Source of the DNA: Ampullaceana balthica
Lineage: Eukaryota > Mollusca > Gastropoda > Lymnaeidae
Length of the DNA: 64,000 nt
Assembly (NCBI GenBank): GCA_944989445.1
Contig: CALYLW010000052.1
Span: forward strand, 1,159,753-1,223,752
Direction: 5' to 3'
The notes beneath the pieces were generated by a model. The model worked only from the letters and a program-made list of their open reading frames with translations. It was not told the origin of the DNA and made no database searches. Both the position numbers and the translations under genes were made by a program. Of the stretch, positions 46,795 to 58,400 are shown piece after piece. How positions within the stretch are numbered: the first letter of the stretch is position 1; each line of letters starts with the position of its first letter.

Positions 46795-46955
46795 GACAAA
46801 ATAAATTTCTCGAGAGATGTAATGTTTCTCGATATGTTCCATGGCAGAATTTAAAATATCGTCGCCACGTTGTTTACCCTTTGGGTGGCCAGCATCCTAA
46901 AAGTCCTCCTTCACGGCACGCAGTCGAAATAAATCAAACAAGAAGTGAAACTTGA
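46795..46955 (+). CDS. Possible terminal exon of an unrecognised gene
   Basis: A strong acceptor (TTTTATTTATCTTCTATAG) ends at 46794. The open reading (QNKFLERCNVSRYVPW onward, about 53 residues, basic and Pro/Ser/His-rich near the end) stops with TGA at 46953-46955. AATAAA follows 15 bases later (46970-46975). It needs an upstream exon ending in phase 1; none was found. It lies on the opposite strand inside the inferred macin intron. It could be a real small gene end, a LINE or LTR fragment, or chance. Confidence 0.35.
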
Positions 46956-46969
46956 ACTGTATCATTTTA

Positions 46970-46975
46970 AATAAA
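46970..46975 (+). promoter_or_regulatory. Polyadenylation signal AATAAA
   Basis: It lies 15 bases after the stop of the possible exon at 46795-46955. Confidence 0.4.
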
Positions 46976-47179
46976 AGACTCGTCCACAGCCATTAAAAAA
47001 AATAAAACCATTTTAAAATATTATATTTTATTTTAAAAATTTATATTCGGAGAGATTTTGAGAATTCTGTCTCGTACAGTTAAAGAAGACAGCTGTAATG
47101 TAACTCCCTCTCTTTAATAATTTAAAGAATTGCATCGTTGTTTTTAAATCCCCCAAATAGCTGCTCATCGTTGCTTTTT

Positions 47180-49733
47180 GGTATGTGAATGTGATGGTTT
47201 GATGTGTATGTCATGGTTTGATGTGAATGTCATGGTTTGATGTGTATGTCATGGTTTGATGTGAATGCCCTGGTTTGATGTGTATGTCATGGTTTGATGT
47301 GAATGCCCTGGTTTGATGTGTATGTCATGGTTTGATGTGTATGCCATGGTTTGATGTGTATGTCATGGTTTGATGTGAATATCCTGGTTTGATGTGTATA
47401 TCATGGTTTGATGTGAATGCCCTGGTTTGATGTGTATGTCATGGTTTGATGTGTATGTCATGGTTTGATGTGTATGTCATGGTTTGATGTGAATGCCCTG
47501 GTTTGATGTGTATGTCATGGTTTGATGTGAATGTCCTGTTTTGATGTGTATGCCATGGTTTGATGTGTATGTCATGGTTTGATGTGTATGTCATGGTTTG
47601 ATGTGAATGCCCTGGTTTGATGTGTATGTCATGGTTTGATGTGAATGTCCTGTTTTGATGTGTATGCCATGGTTTGATGTGTATGTCATGGTTTGATGTG
47701 TATGTCATGGTTTGATGTGTATGTCAAGGTTTGATGTAAATGCCATGGTTTGATGTGTATGTCATGGTTTGATGTGTATGTCATGGTTTGATGTGTATGT
47801 CATGGTTTGATGTGTATGTCATGGTTTGATGTGTATGTCATGGTTTGATGTGTATGTCATGGTGTGATGTGTATGCCATGGTTTGATGTGTATGTCATGG
47901 TTTGATGTGTATGTCATGGTTTGATGTGTATGTCATGGTTTGATGTTTATATCATGGTTTGATGTGTATGCAATGGATTGATGTGTATGTCATGGTTTGA
48001 TGTGTATGTCATGGTTTGATGTGTATGTCATGGTTTGATGTGTATGCCATGGTTTTATGTGTATGTCATGGTTTAATGTGTATGCCATGGTTTGATGTGT
48101 ATGTCATGGTTTGATTTGTATGTCATGGTTTGAAGTGTATGCCATGGTTTGATGTGTATGCCATGGTTTGATGTGAATATCATAGTTTAATGTGTATGCC
48201 ATGGTTTTATGTGTATGTCATGGTTTGATGTGTATGTCATGGTTTGATGTGTATGTAATGGTTTGATGTGTATGTCATGGTTTGATGTGTATGTCATGGT
48301 TTGATGTGTATATCATGGTTTGATGTGTATGTCATGGATTGATGTGAATGCCCTGGTTTGATGTGTATGTCATGGTTTCATGTTTATGTCATGGTTTGAT
48401 GTATATGCCATGGATTGATGTGTATGCCATGGATTGATGTGAAAGCCATGGTTTGATGTGTATGCCATGGTTTGATGTGTATGCCATGGTTTGATGTGTA
48501 TGTTATGGTTTGATGTGTATGTCATGGTTTGATGTGTATGTCATGGTTTGATGTGTATGTCATGGTTTTATGTGTATGCCATGGTTTGATGTGTATGCCA
48601 TGGTTTGATGTGTATGCCATGGTTTGATGTGTATGTCATGGTTTGATGTGTATGCCATGGTTTGATTGTATGCCATGGTTTGATGTGTATGCCATGGTTT
48701 GATGTGTATGCCATGGTTTGATGTGTATGCCATGGTTTGATGTGTATGCCATGGTTTGATGTGTATGTCATGGTTTGATGTGTATGTCATGGTTTGATGT
48801 GTAGGCCATGGTTTGATGTGTATGCCATGGTTTGATGTGTATGCCATGGTTTGATCTGTATGTCATGATTTGATGTGTATGTCATGGTTTGATGTGTATG
48901 TCACGGTTTGATGTGTATGTCACGGTTTGATTTGTATGCGATGGTTTGATGTGAATGCCATGGTTTGATGTGTATGCCATGGTTTGATGTGTATGCCATG
49001 GTTTGATGTGTATGTCATGGTTTGATGTGAATGTGATGGTTTGATGTGAATGCCATGGTTTGATCTGTATGTCATGATTTGATGTGTATGTCATGGTTTG
49101 ATGTGTATGTCATGGTTTGATGTGTATGTCATGGTTCAATGTGTATGTCATGATTTGATGTGTATGTCATGGTTTGATGTTCATGCCATGGTTTAATGTG
49201 TATGCCATGGTTTGATGTGTAGGCCATGGTTTGATGTGTATGTTATGATTTGATGTGTATGTCATGGTTTGTTTTGTATGCCATGGTTTGATGTGTATGT
49301 CATGGTTCGATGTGTATGTCATGATTTGATGTGAATGTCATGATTTGATGTGTATGTCATGGTTTGATGTGTAGGCCATGGTTTGATGTGTATGCCATGG
49401 TTTGATGTGTACGCCATGGTTTGATGTGTATGTCATGGTTTGATGTGAATGTCATGGTTTGATGTGAATGTCATGGTTTGATGTGTATGTCATGGTTTGA
49501 TGTGTATGTCATGGTTTGATTTGTATGCGATGGTTTGATGTGAATGCCATGGTTTGATGTGTATGCCATGGTTTGATGTGTATGCCATGGTTTGATGGGT
49601 ATGTCATGGTTTGATGTGAATGTGATGGTTTGATGTGTATGCCATGGTTTGATATGTATGCCATAGTTTGATGTGTAGGCCATGGTTTGATGTGTATGTC
49701 ATGATTTGATGTGTATGTCATGGTTTTATGTGT
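47180..49733. repeat. 19-bp satellite (~134 copies)
   Basis: The unit is ATGGTTTGATGTGTATGTC with frequent variants: GCC for GTC, GAATG for GTATG, GATTTG for GGTTTG. Because 19 is not a multiple of three, its false frames repeat every 57 bases. Larger blocks recur: the order at 47439-47560 is nearly repeated at 47560-47690, and 48840-49090 resembles 49230-49680. It lies inside the inferred macin intron and ends exactly where a LINE begins. Confidence 0.97.
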
Positions 49734-51690
49734 ATAAAGTTGCCCTCCTGAAGTCCAACAGTGGAGAAATTATCCAAGACCAGGCAGGACAGCTAAAACT
49801 GTGGGTTGAGCATTATCTGGAACTGTATTCAACAGTTACCACAGTCTCCAGCACTGCTCTAGATGACATCCCCGATATGCCACTCATTGAAGAACTTGAT
49901 GCCGTGCCCACACAGGAAAAGCTGAGTAAAGCTTTTGACAGCCTAGCTTGTGGAAAAGCCCCTGGGCATGATGGCATACCACCAGAAGCTCTAAAGAGTG
50001 GCAAGACAGCTTTACTCCAACCATTGCACGAGCTTCTGTCCCTCTGCTGGGAACAAGGCTATATCCCTCATGACCTAAAGGATGCAAATATAGTGACACT
50101 ATATAAAAACAAGGGCGATAGAAGTGATTGCAATAATTATCGCGGCATATCACTCCTTAGTATTGTAGGAAAGCTCCTTCGCCCGTGTCATACTAACACG
50201 TTTACAGAGTCTAGCATCCCGTGTCTATCCAGAATCTCAGTGCGGTTTCCAGGCTGGTCGGTCTACCATAGACATGGTGTTTTTTCTTACGGCAGCTCCA
50301 GGAAAAATGCAGAGAGCAACAGATGCCACTATACATTGCCTTTGTGGACCTAACGAAAACCTTTGAATTCGTCAGTCGCAACGCGCTATTCCAAATACTG
50401 GTAAAAATCGGCTGTCCTCCACACCTACTCACCATCATCAGACAGTTTCATGAAAATATGCAGGGTACAGTGCAGTTCGATGGAGCTACGTCAGTAGCAT
50501 TCCCAGTCAGCAGCGGCGTTAACAAGGGTGTGTACTTGCATCAACACTGTTCGCAATATTCTTCTCTGTACTGCTTCGATACGCATTCAAGGATATCAGT
50601 GATTGTATCTGGCTACACTCCAGAGCTGATAAAGGACTTTTCAACACTGCCCGCCTCCGAGCCAAGACCAAAACGACAGATGTCCTAATTCGTGAGCTAC
50701 TCTTTGCTGATGATGCGGCATTAACAGCGCACGCAGAAACTGGTTTGCAACAACTTGTGTCAAGCTTCTCTAACGCCTGCAAAGAATTTGGGCTGCAAAT
50801 CATTTTGAAAAAGACAAACATCATGGCGCAAGACACACAACCTCCTCCTACCATCAATATCGACAATGACAACTTGGAGGTTGTGGACAGCTTCACCTAC
50901 TTGGGTTCCAAGGTCTCCAATACAATGTCCATTAAAGAGTAAATAAACAGTAGAATTGGCAAGGCAGCTGATACAATAGCTAAATTAAATAAACGGGGCT
51001 GGAAAAACACCAAGTTAACAGAAGAAACCAAACTGTGTGTCTATAGAGCCTGCGTCATTAGTACACTGCTACACGGGAGCGAGACATGGACCACTTATAC
51101 ATCCCAAGAGCGCAAGCTTAATAGCTTCCTCTTGAGATGCCTGCGTTGCATCCTTGGCGATAAATGGCAAGACAAAGTGCCTCATACTGAGGGTCTAATG
51201 CGTGCCAATACCTAAAGCATGTTCTCAATCCTTAGTGAAAGACGCCTGAGATGACTAGGACATGTTATAAGAATGAGCCCTGGCCGCATCCCCACGGACC
51301 TCCTATATGGAAAACTGGCATCGGGAAAGAGGAAGACAGGTCGCCCACGTCTGCGATTTAAATATGTCTGCCAAAGGGACATGAAAGCAGCCAGATACTC
51401 ACAACTGACTGGGAGTGTAAAGCAGAAGACCGAACTACGTTGTGCACAGTTGTCAAAGAGGGCGTCATAGTAGCCGAGGAGCCGAGGACGGAGGAGGCTA
51501 CAGACAGAAGAGCTAGGAGAAAGGCCAAAACATATGGAAGCACAGATCTCGTATGTAAAAGCTGTAGTAAAGACTGTCACTCTCAAGAATAGAACTGCAC
51601 AGCCACTCGAGGAATGGCAACCCAACTCAACGGTGATACACTATCGTCTTTTCTTGAGACGGATGGATGAAGATAAATGTTTAAAATATA
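49734..51690 (+). mobile_element. Non-LTR retrotransposon, 5'-truncated
   Basis: This is a LINE of the same broad type as 3457-5785. It starts within the region before the RT and ends near 51680 with GAGACGGATGGATGAAGAT. The left junction coincides with the last 19-bp satellite unit. Confidence 0.82.
49736..51640 (+). pseudogene. LINE reverse transcriptase with C-terminal Cys/His finger, frameshifted
   Basis: Blocks in order are LACGKAPGHDGIPPEALK and DCNNYRGISLLSIVGKLL (RT motifs 0-1), QCGFQAGRSTIDMVF (motif 2), FVDLTKTFEFVSRNALF (motif 3, Ala to Thr and Asp to Glu near the catalytic site), SGVNKG (damaged motif 4), and LLFADDAALTAHAE (motif 5). SETWTTYTSQERKLN and LGHVIRMSPGRIP (thumb) follow. 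The end has a finger-like CKSCSKDCHSRIELHSHSR near 51560. At least four frame changes and several stops show it is dead. Confidence 0.85.
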
Positions 51691-51733
51691 TATATATGCA
51701 TGTATTGTATTGTATGGCAACCTTATAATATAT

Positions 51734-52514
51734 TGTAAGGAAGTTAGGTTTTAGGTAAGTTGAGATCAAAGACTGACGTCCACCGAGCGCGGAGCTGAGC
51801 GCGGGCCTTTAGATCTAGGGTAGTTAGAGGGTCTTGAGATCAAAGATAGGGATATGAAACGGAAGCCGACTTCTGACCATGACTTGGAGTCTGTAGGACT
51901 GGAGGTGCGAAATGTGACTTTCTGGCACAAAATGTTATCTCGCTTGAATTGGGAAATCAAGGAGGTAGCCGAGCGAGGACGACCGGAGGTGTGAAATGCC
52001 CCAGGGTAGATAGGATGACCAGACGCGCAGTTGGTCTGGCTGGATGTAGGTAAGTGGTGGGGGTCTCACCAGAGACGGTTATGTCAAACCGACCCCACCC
52101 CCAGTCTTAATCTAGGGAGGGCGGGACTTTATGAGTGATGGACTGGAGACAAAGGGACTGTGACGGAAGTAGTTTGGACATAGGTGTGGCCTCGGGACTG
52201 GGGATTCAGTTATAGGACGGGACCAAATACGTACAGGGCGGACAGTAGAGGGGAGATAGGAGAGAGCAGAGAGTAGAGGGTAGACAGTAGATGGCAGACA
52301 GAGATAGTAGAATTGACTTAGGACAGTTTGTCCTTACTTATGTGAAGTTAGATTACAGTGTATGTTAGAGTCAATGAGTGAAGCAATAAAGTAATCATAA
52401 GTGTTCATGCAGTTTTGGAGTTTGGTGTTTGAGAAGACAAGTGTGACTACTAATTAAGAAAAATTGAGTGAAAGCAGAGAGTTTAGTCCCACACGAGGAC
52501 CGAAGTTCTCTACA
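51734..52514 (+). mobile_element. Probable solo LTR
   Basis: The sequence starts TGTAAGGAAGTT and ends TTCTCTACA (TGTA…TACA), with ATAT on both sides (51730-51733, 52515-52518). It contains an AATAAAG signal near 52385 and unusually purine-rich DNA. No internal retrovirus-like or gag-pol coding region follows, so it would be a solo LTR. It sits at the 5' edge of the Helitron at 52515-53476. The flanking duplication is short and low-complexity, so this is a moderate call. Confidence 0.55.
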
Positions 52515-53476
52515 ATATATATAAATGAAAGTATGTATGTATGTTTGTCCTTTATAGCTGACTAAACCATTCATCCGATCGCCATGAAACTTTTGGAGAT
52601 ATCTTGAGTACGCTCCCGGGATGGTAATAGGCAACTCTGTTTTCAAAATTTAAGACTCATAGGGCGCTGGGGGCCCATAATGTGAATTTTTTCTTATATG
52701 AGCTATATAAAATTATTTTAAGCGATAGCTACTGGGATGGATCTTAATAAAAATTTGTATTTTAAATACTATAGGGCACTAATTTCCCAATGTCCATTTC
52801 TTCGGGGCTTGGGGCCCAAAATGTCTTTTTTCATAAACGTTTACGATTTTATTTCCCATTCAATGATTAAATATTTTTATCAAATATAGATAAATATATA
52901 TCCATTACGAAATTGATTGAAATAAACAGGTGTTTTGAACTTTATATCTTGCACTAAATGGGCCCTGTGGCCCTATTAATGTAGATTTTTACTTATATGA
53001 GCTATATAAAAATTAGCTTAGGGGCCGTCCATAAAGTACGTCATGCTCCAGAGGGGGGAGGGGTGTAAGAAAGTGTGACAGTTTGTGACAGGGGGGGGGG
53101 TTCCGGCCATGTGTGACGTCACGGTGTTTTATATTAAATTTTAATTATTTTGTTAACAAAAAACAACATTTTGTTCGAAAGTGTGACGTACTTTAGGGGG
53201 GGGGGTTCCGAGATTTGTGACAGTTTGTTACAGGGGGAGGGGGGGTAAAAATGGTCAAAAATAGCGTGACGTACTTTATGGACGGCCCCTGATAAATGGA
53301 TCTTAACCAAACTTTGTATAAATAAACTTGGCAGCCCATATTATAATAACAAAGGGCACTGAACTTCTAAGGTCCATTTTTTCGGGGCCGGGGGCCCCAA
53401 ATGTTTTTTTTCGCATTTCTTTAAGATATACTTTTACTTTTACTGAGATCTTTGCAACGCATGACGGGTCTGCTAG
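52515..53476 (+). mobile_element. Helitron-type element, satellite family, short copy
   Basis: The body is the reverse of the 28674-33045 family: ATGAAAGTATG, CCTTTATAGCTGACTAAACC, then GGGGCCC boxes. The 3' end is GACGGGTCTGCTAG|T at 53473-53476. Only about two to three units are present. The 5'-TC terminus is lost, apparently at the LTR insertion. A MITE (53021-53289) is nested. Confidence 0.82.
53021..53289. mobile_element. TIR MITE, GGGGCCGTCCATAAAGTACG ends
   Basis: GGGGCCGTCCATAAAGTACG and CGTACTTTATGGACGGCCCC are perfect 20-base inverted repeats. The flanks are TTA and TGA. It is a relative of the 18966 and 27424 MITEs, with G-runs in the centre. Confidence 0.92.
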
Positions 53477-53674
53477 TTTACAATGAAAATAAAAATAATA
53501 TACTTATGTTTTGAAAAGTCAGAAACATATTTAGTTTCTTAAGTAAAATAATATTAGCATGCTTATTGAATACCTGAGAACGTTATAAGTAAAACCGACC
53601 ACAATCGATCAACACACTAAAAAAAGCCTTTTCATGGACTATATCAGAAATCTGTAAATAGTTTATGTACATAC

Positions 53675-53802
53675 TCGTTGCAAGGTTCAAAACGTCCGAA
53701 ACATCTGCCAATGTAGTGAGTGTCCAGAATGGGAATCATCTGCGCAGTGAGTAACTCAGCTATGGCAAAGATGATCAAAGCCAACACAGCAGCTTGCTTC
53801 AT
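53675..53802 (-). CDS. Macin-family first coding exon (signal peptide)
   Basis: The ATG at 53802-53800 starts 42 codons plus two bases. Residues 1-20 (MKQAAVLALIIFAIAELLTA) form a clear secretion signal with likely cleavage after TA. The mature part begins QMIPILD and holds C-x6-C (CFGRFEPC), the first two macin cysteines. The exon ends at GA with a consensus donor GTATGT at 53674. The split codon phase matches both terminal exons (46275 and 26079). A TATA box lies 72 bases upstream. Without splicing the frame would stop nine codons later and miss six cysteines. The nearest known relatives are mollusc macins; the name is inferred from cysteine spacing. Confidence 0.82.
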
Positions 53803-53873
53803 TATGACTCGACAACACTAACAAACGGAGAGTGCAGTTTTCTCGTCTATTAGTTGATTCGCCAAGAACGATC

Positions 53874-53882
53874 CTTTTTATA
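53874..53882 (-). promoter_or_regulatory. TATA box of the macin gene
   Basis: TATAAAAAG on minus lies 72-80 bases before the ATG, which would place the transcription start near 53845 with a leader of about 45 bases. Confidence 0.65.
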
Positions 53883-53929
53883 CCAATGCCCTGTATAATA
53901 TTCGAATACCATGCAACAAATGGTCGTTA

Positions 53930-54320
53930 ACATGTGTCAGTGAGGATGGGTAAAGATGCTGGAAAGGGGAATGGGGCAATGTAAGTATAAGGCTAGAAAC
54001 TGTGCCACAGATAAGGAGACTGGTTAAAGAAACATGGCAAAGATTAGAGTGTAAGGGGAGAAGAATTACAAAGAGCGATGAAGGGATGAGTGGATAGGGG
54101 TAGGAAGAAATAAATAGGAAAGAGGGGCAGAAGGCATGAGTGAATAGGGATAGGAAGAAATAAATAGGAGTGGGAGGCAGAAGCAAAATGAAGATGAGAA
54201 GGAATGGGAATATTGAGAAGGAATAAAAGAATGGAAGAGTCGTCCGGGAAATATTGGGAAGGGGGTGGGGATTGAAAAGGGAAGTCGGGGGGAAAAAAAC
54301 TTTACGCCTCACATTTATTG
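53930..54320. repeat. Purine-rich tract upstream of the macin promoter
   Basis: The plus strand is almost entirely A/G for about 390 bases, with a tandem phrase ('gatagggataggaagaaataaataggag' type, twice at 54093-54165). The minus-strand frame across it (54363-53878, Phe/Pro/Leu/Ser-rich) is a composition artefact. Confidence 0.7.
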
Positions 54321-54459
54321 GCGTCAAGATGAAAAAACAACAACAGACATACAAAACAAACATGGTTTTCAGCGAGGGTTAGTAGGCCTTGCAAGTAAGC
54401 TTGTCGTTAGGTCATAATGACTCGTCCCTTTAACGTCCCGCCTACGTCAGTGTTAGTTA

Positions 54460-54790
54460 TACCGTGACTTATGCAGATCCGTTAGGAGCATTTGTCTTTA
54501 ATGTCATTGTTTCATGTTTGCCTTACACGTACGTACTCTGATGTCATTGTTTCATGTTTGCCTTACACGTACGTACTCTGATGTCATTGTTTCATGTTTG
54601 CCTTAACGTACGTACTCTGATGTCATTGTTTCATGTTTGCCTTACACGTACGTACTCTGATGTCATTGTTTCATGTTTGCCTTACACGTACGTACTCTGA
54701 TGTCATTGTTTCGTATTTGCCTTACACGTACGTACTCTGACCAACAGCTCAGACCAATGAAACTTATAACGTGCTTTTAACTTTAAATGG
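54460..54790. repeat. Dispersed repeat with a 40-bp minisatellite (six copies)
   Basis: The array at 54501-54739 has the unit ATGTCATTGTTTCATG, then TTTGCCTTACACG and TACGTACTCTG. One unit lacks two bases near 54605. The flanks (GTGACTTATGCAGATCC on the left, AACAGCTCAGACC and ACTTTAAATGG on the right) match the array-free copy at 18500-18640. Confidence 0.9.
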
Positions 54791-55099
54791 TTGCGAAAAC
54801 AACTTCATACAAGAACGGAATTTACAATCATTACAAATTAAATTTAAAGGTGCGCTTAATTACGTATTTAACATATTTTTAACACACACACACATGAAGC
54901 ACACAAAAAACCTTCTTATTTGTTTAATTAGCTAAAACCTTTTAAGACATACGACGATTTTAAATAAAGAAATTAATAATTTCTACTAAAAATAAAATAT
55001 GGATTGACTCTATAGCTTGGTGGCCAGACCTGAAGTAACTGAGAGCTTATGTTTACCGTACTGTTTTTATGTGGTTATTGAATACATTACTGCTAATAT
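54791..55099. other. AT-rich stretch
   Basis: Nothing recognised. Confidence 0.45.
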
Positions 55100-55198
55100 G
55101 TATGTTGTTATGTTTATGTAAAGCACTGTGAGCACAGTTCGTTACTGGGTACAGCGCTATGTAAATTATCCATTTATTTTTATTATTATTATTTTAAA
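55100..55198 (+). repeat. SINE-like 3' tail
   Basis: The phrase AAAGCACTGTGAGCACAG, then CAGCGCTATGTAAATTATCC and an ATT repeat, resembles the conserved 'gcgctatataaat' tail of several animal SINEs. No head with A and B boxes was found. Confidence 0.4.
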
Positions 55199-55244
55199 AT
55201 ATATAAAAAATTGTTGAGAGCCGCATTAAGGCATTATGGGTTTA

Positions 55245-55469
55245 CTAGTGTAAAAGCCTGCTAAGGCTCACACACGCATAGTTCGAGAGTTGTTTCAGTA
55301 ATTGACGTTCTTTGCTAAAACCATGACGCAATATAATATTTTTTACGGCGAAAATTTTTAATTTATTTATAATAATTTTGCCCGCCTTTTTTGCGCGCCT
55401 TGCGAGTGCCTTTTTGCGCGCCTTTCGATGGGGGATGCACACGCACAGGTAGGGCGATTATGTATTAGA
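55245..55469 (-). mobile_element. Helitron unit C, short non-autonomous
   Basis: On minus it starts TCTAATACATAATCGCCCT at 55469 and ends ACACTAG at 55248-55245, followed by T. A perfect AGCCT-TAGC-AGGCT hairpin lies ten bases before the end. About 200 bases of its 5' region match those of units A and B (GGCGCGCAAAA repeats, TTTATAATTATTATAAATAA-like block). It is the third member of a head-to-tail chain. Confidence 0.9.
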
Positions 55470-58400
55470 CTAGTTCAAAAGCCTGCTGAAGCTGGCAGAA
55501 CGAAATCCCACAGAAGGGATAACAAAGAACTATACCAAATACTGCAATAGAAAAAAACCACGTGGCCTTTATTGCCATGAACAGAATACGATATATGAAC
55601 AGAAATAACAAAGAAATGTAAGAATTACTGTAATAGAAAATAACATTTGGCCTATATTGCCATGAACACAATACGATATGAAAATAAATAACAAAGAGAT
55701 GTACGAAATACTCAAATAGAAAAGAACTTGTATCTTTTATTGCCATGAACACAATACGATATGAACAGCTAAATATGAAAGATCTCCTTGTACACCACAT
55801 TTTTAGTGTAGCAGGTGGAGCTGTCGTGGAGCAATTTCCCTTGTTTAGGACCATCTGCCACATGGACCTTGACATCTGCTGATCTGCGTACACGGGAGAA
55901 AGCAACGTATAATTGTCTATGGCTAAACACAGGTTGTGGTAGGTAGATACCGACCTTATCCAGTGTCTGGCCCTGCGATTTGTTTATGGTCATTGCGAAA
56001 GCTAACTCACAGGGAATTGCCTTCTCCGTAGAATGAAAGGCAAGTATGTGGTTGTCGGGGCAATGTCCACGCGTGGAATGAATAGAGTGCGACCTTTGTC
56101 ACTTCCGGACAGAAGTTCAGCTATGATGAGGTTGGGTTTGAGGTCCCTACACCAATCTGGTGCCGTTGCATAGACCTCGTTTAGTGTTCAAATTGCGAAG
56201 AAGAATTATAATTGCTCCGACTTTTATTGTTAATTGATGAAGCGGCATTACCGAAGGTGCCAATTGATGTAGAAATTCCACGGGATAATTGTTTTCATCA
56301 TCTGGCGTGCAGTCGTCGATGGAGTCGGAACTTAAGTATGTCCTGGGTTCTCCTTCAAGTAAATGCAGAACCTGACTATTGATAAGGTCCACATCGGCAT
56401 TTGTAGGGCAGAGAATAGCCTTATTTGCAAATTCGTCCGCATCTCTGACTAGAATTCGTTCACCGAATATTTCAGAAACAATAGATCCTGTGCAGACCAT
56501 ATGGGCTGGAACTTCAAACATATTCTCGTTCAATCCATGTTCATTGGTTAATGTTCCATTGCCTAGCTCAATTAACCAAGACGTAAATTCTGGATCAATA
56601 GATCGCACATTACTTGTCAATGTGAGAATTGTAAATTTAGACCAAAGATCGGTAAACTTAATACTCGCTTCGACAATGGCGGACCTGGTTCCATGAGCAA
56701 CAACGGGCAAGGTTTGTCTGAAGTCCCCACCCAAGAGAATGGTTTTTCCTCCGAAAGGTTTGTCATTTTGCATGATATCTTGTAAGAGTTTATTCACGCA
56801 TTTCAATGCATCCTTAGCGGCCATAGTGGATTCATCCCAAATGATTATTGTGGCTCTTCGGAGAATGTCAGCATCGGAGGAGGTCATTCTCATTCTGGAG
56901 GTTGAGGTGTCGATAATTGGGACGGGAAGTTGAAATTTAGAATGATACGTTCGACCACTTTACAGTAAATTGGCCGCGATTCCAGTTGATGCAGTAGCTA
57001 AAGCAATCTTCTGTTCCACTCTAAAGGATGCAAGCAAGGTTGTGTACAAATATGTTTTACCACTGCCACCAGGTCCGCAAAGAAAGTAACACCTATGAGG
57101 AAGATGATCATTGGCTGCGGCTGTGATAATTTCATCAAATGCGTGTCTCTGCTGTTCCTTGAGACTCCGTACCATGTCTGTTGCTTTGCTGAGCTGTTGG
57201 ACCGAATCAAAAACGCTGTCATGTATGTCTTCCACGTGACTTGGTGGAACTGGTAAACCTAAATTCTCGCAGGTTTTCCTATTAGCAATAAAGATCAATT
57301 GAATATCAGTAAGGGCCAAATTGAGGCAGTGTTTGCAATTCACTTCGTGATGAAACTGCAACGTAAAATCTTCATAAAAGTATTCGTTATATTTCTGGAA
57401 CAATTGTGGAATATTTGTAGGAGATGCGAGCAGGCACATATGTGCAAATAATTCCCGTAGGGCAGCGGGTCTCTTTTCGGCAACTGCATCATGTAACGTC
57501 ATATCCCAGACCTGCTCGTCATTGAAGACGCCTCGGTGTTGTGCAGCTTCCTTGAATGTTGGATATGTAATACCATGGACGGTCCGAAGGTCCTCAAAGG
57601 AAGTTGCACCTGGCACATGAAGGAGAAGTAAGCGCAAGCAGAAGCGCTGAATGTCTGACACTAAACTGACAGAGTACATACGACCAATTATTCTGTCAGC
57701 ATCCCTTTGCCTTCTCTGCCATGTTCTTGTCCTCTCGTGAAAAACATAATGTTCAGGTATGTCAGTATGTATAGTATAGTATACCTGTAGCCATCTGGTA
57801 TTGTTGATTTAGTTTGAACCATGCCGTTAAAGTAGTGTCTCTCGAAGCTGTGTTCTGTGCTGCAGCCTCAACGTTATCAGTAATAAAAACTACTGATTGC
57901 TCGCCAAGGAGATGAACTTGGAGTCTGATAATTGCATGAGACTGCTTGTGCATGTGGAACCCAAAAAGGCTTTCGCGTTGGTTTCGCGTTACACGTCGCC
58001 GGGATGCCTCCTCGTGTGTTTCTGTTCTTCTTCGATTCCTGTTATGTTCGTTTCTGCGACGTTTTCTATCGGCGATTTCGACTTCATCGAATGTTCTTTT
58101 TTCGAGACATATTTGTCTCGTGGCAACACGCGAAGGTTTGTAAATATGTGTAGTTGAAGAAGAAATAATAAAGCAATGCGAACGTGACATTGACGATGGG
58201 TACAGGCGTAGGAGAACGGTGTCGTACCTTGAATGCGGCGCAGCAAGGCAGTTGGCAGTGGGTCAAGAACCGAAGACCGACACACCGACATCAACCGGTT
58301 GGTGTTACTCACATCATGATTTATAACAGAGACACACACACGCATAGGCTGGTGGCCGATGTTAGACTCAACATAAATGTGTGTTTGTGTGTACACAAAT

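Noticed and set aside
47439..49721. Several 67-95-residue frames of HTHQTM repeats
   Set aside because: They come from the 19-bp satellite reading through three frames every 57 bases.
53878..54363. 161-residue minus-strand open frame rich in Phe, Pro and Leu
   Set aside because: It is explained by the purine-rich plus strand. It has no domain and overlaps the macin promoter region.
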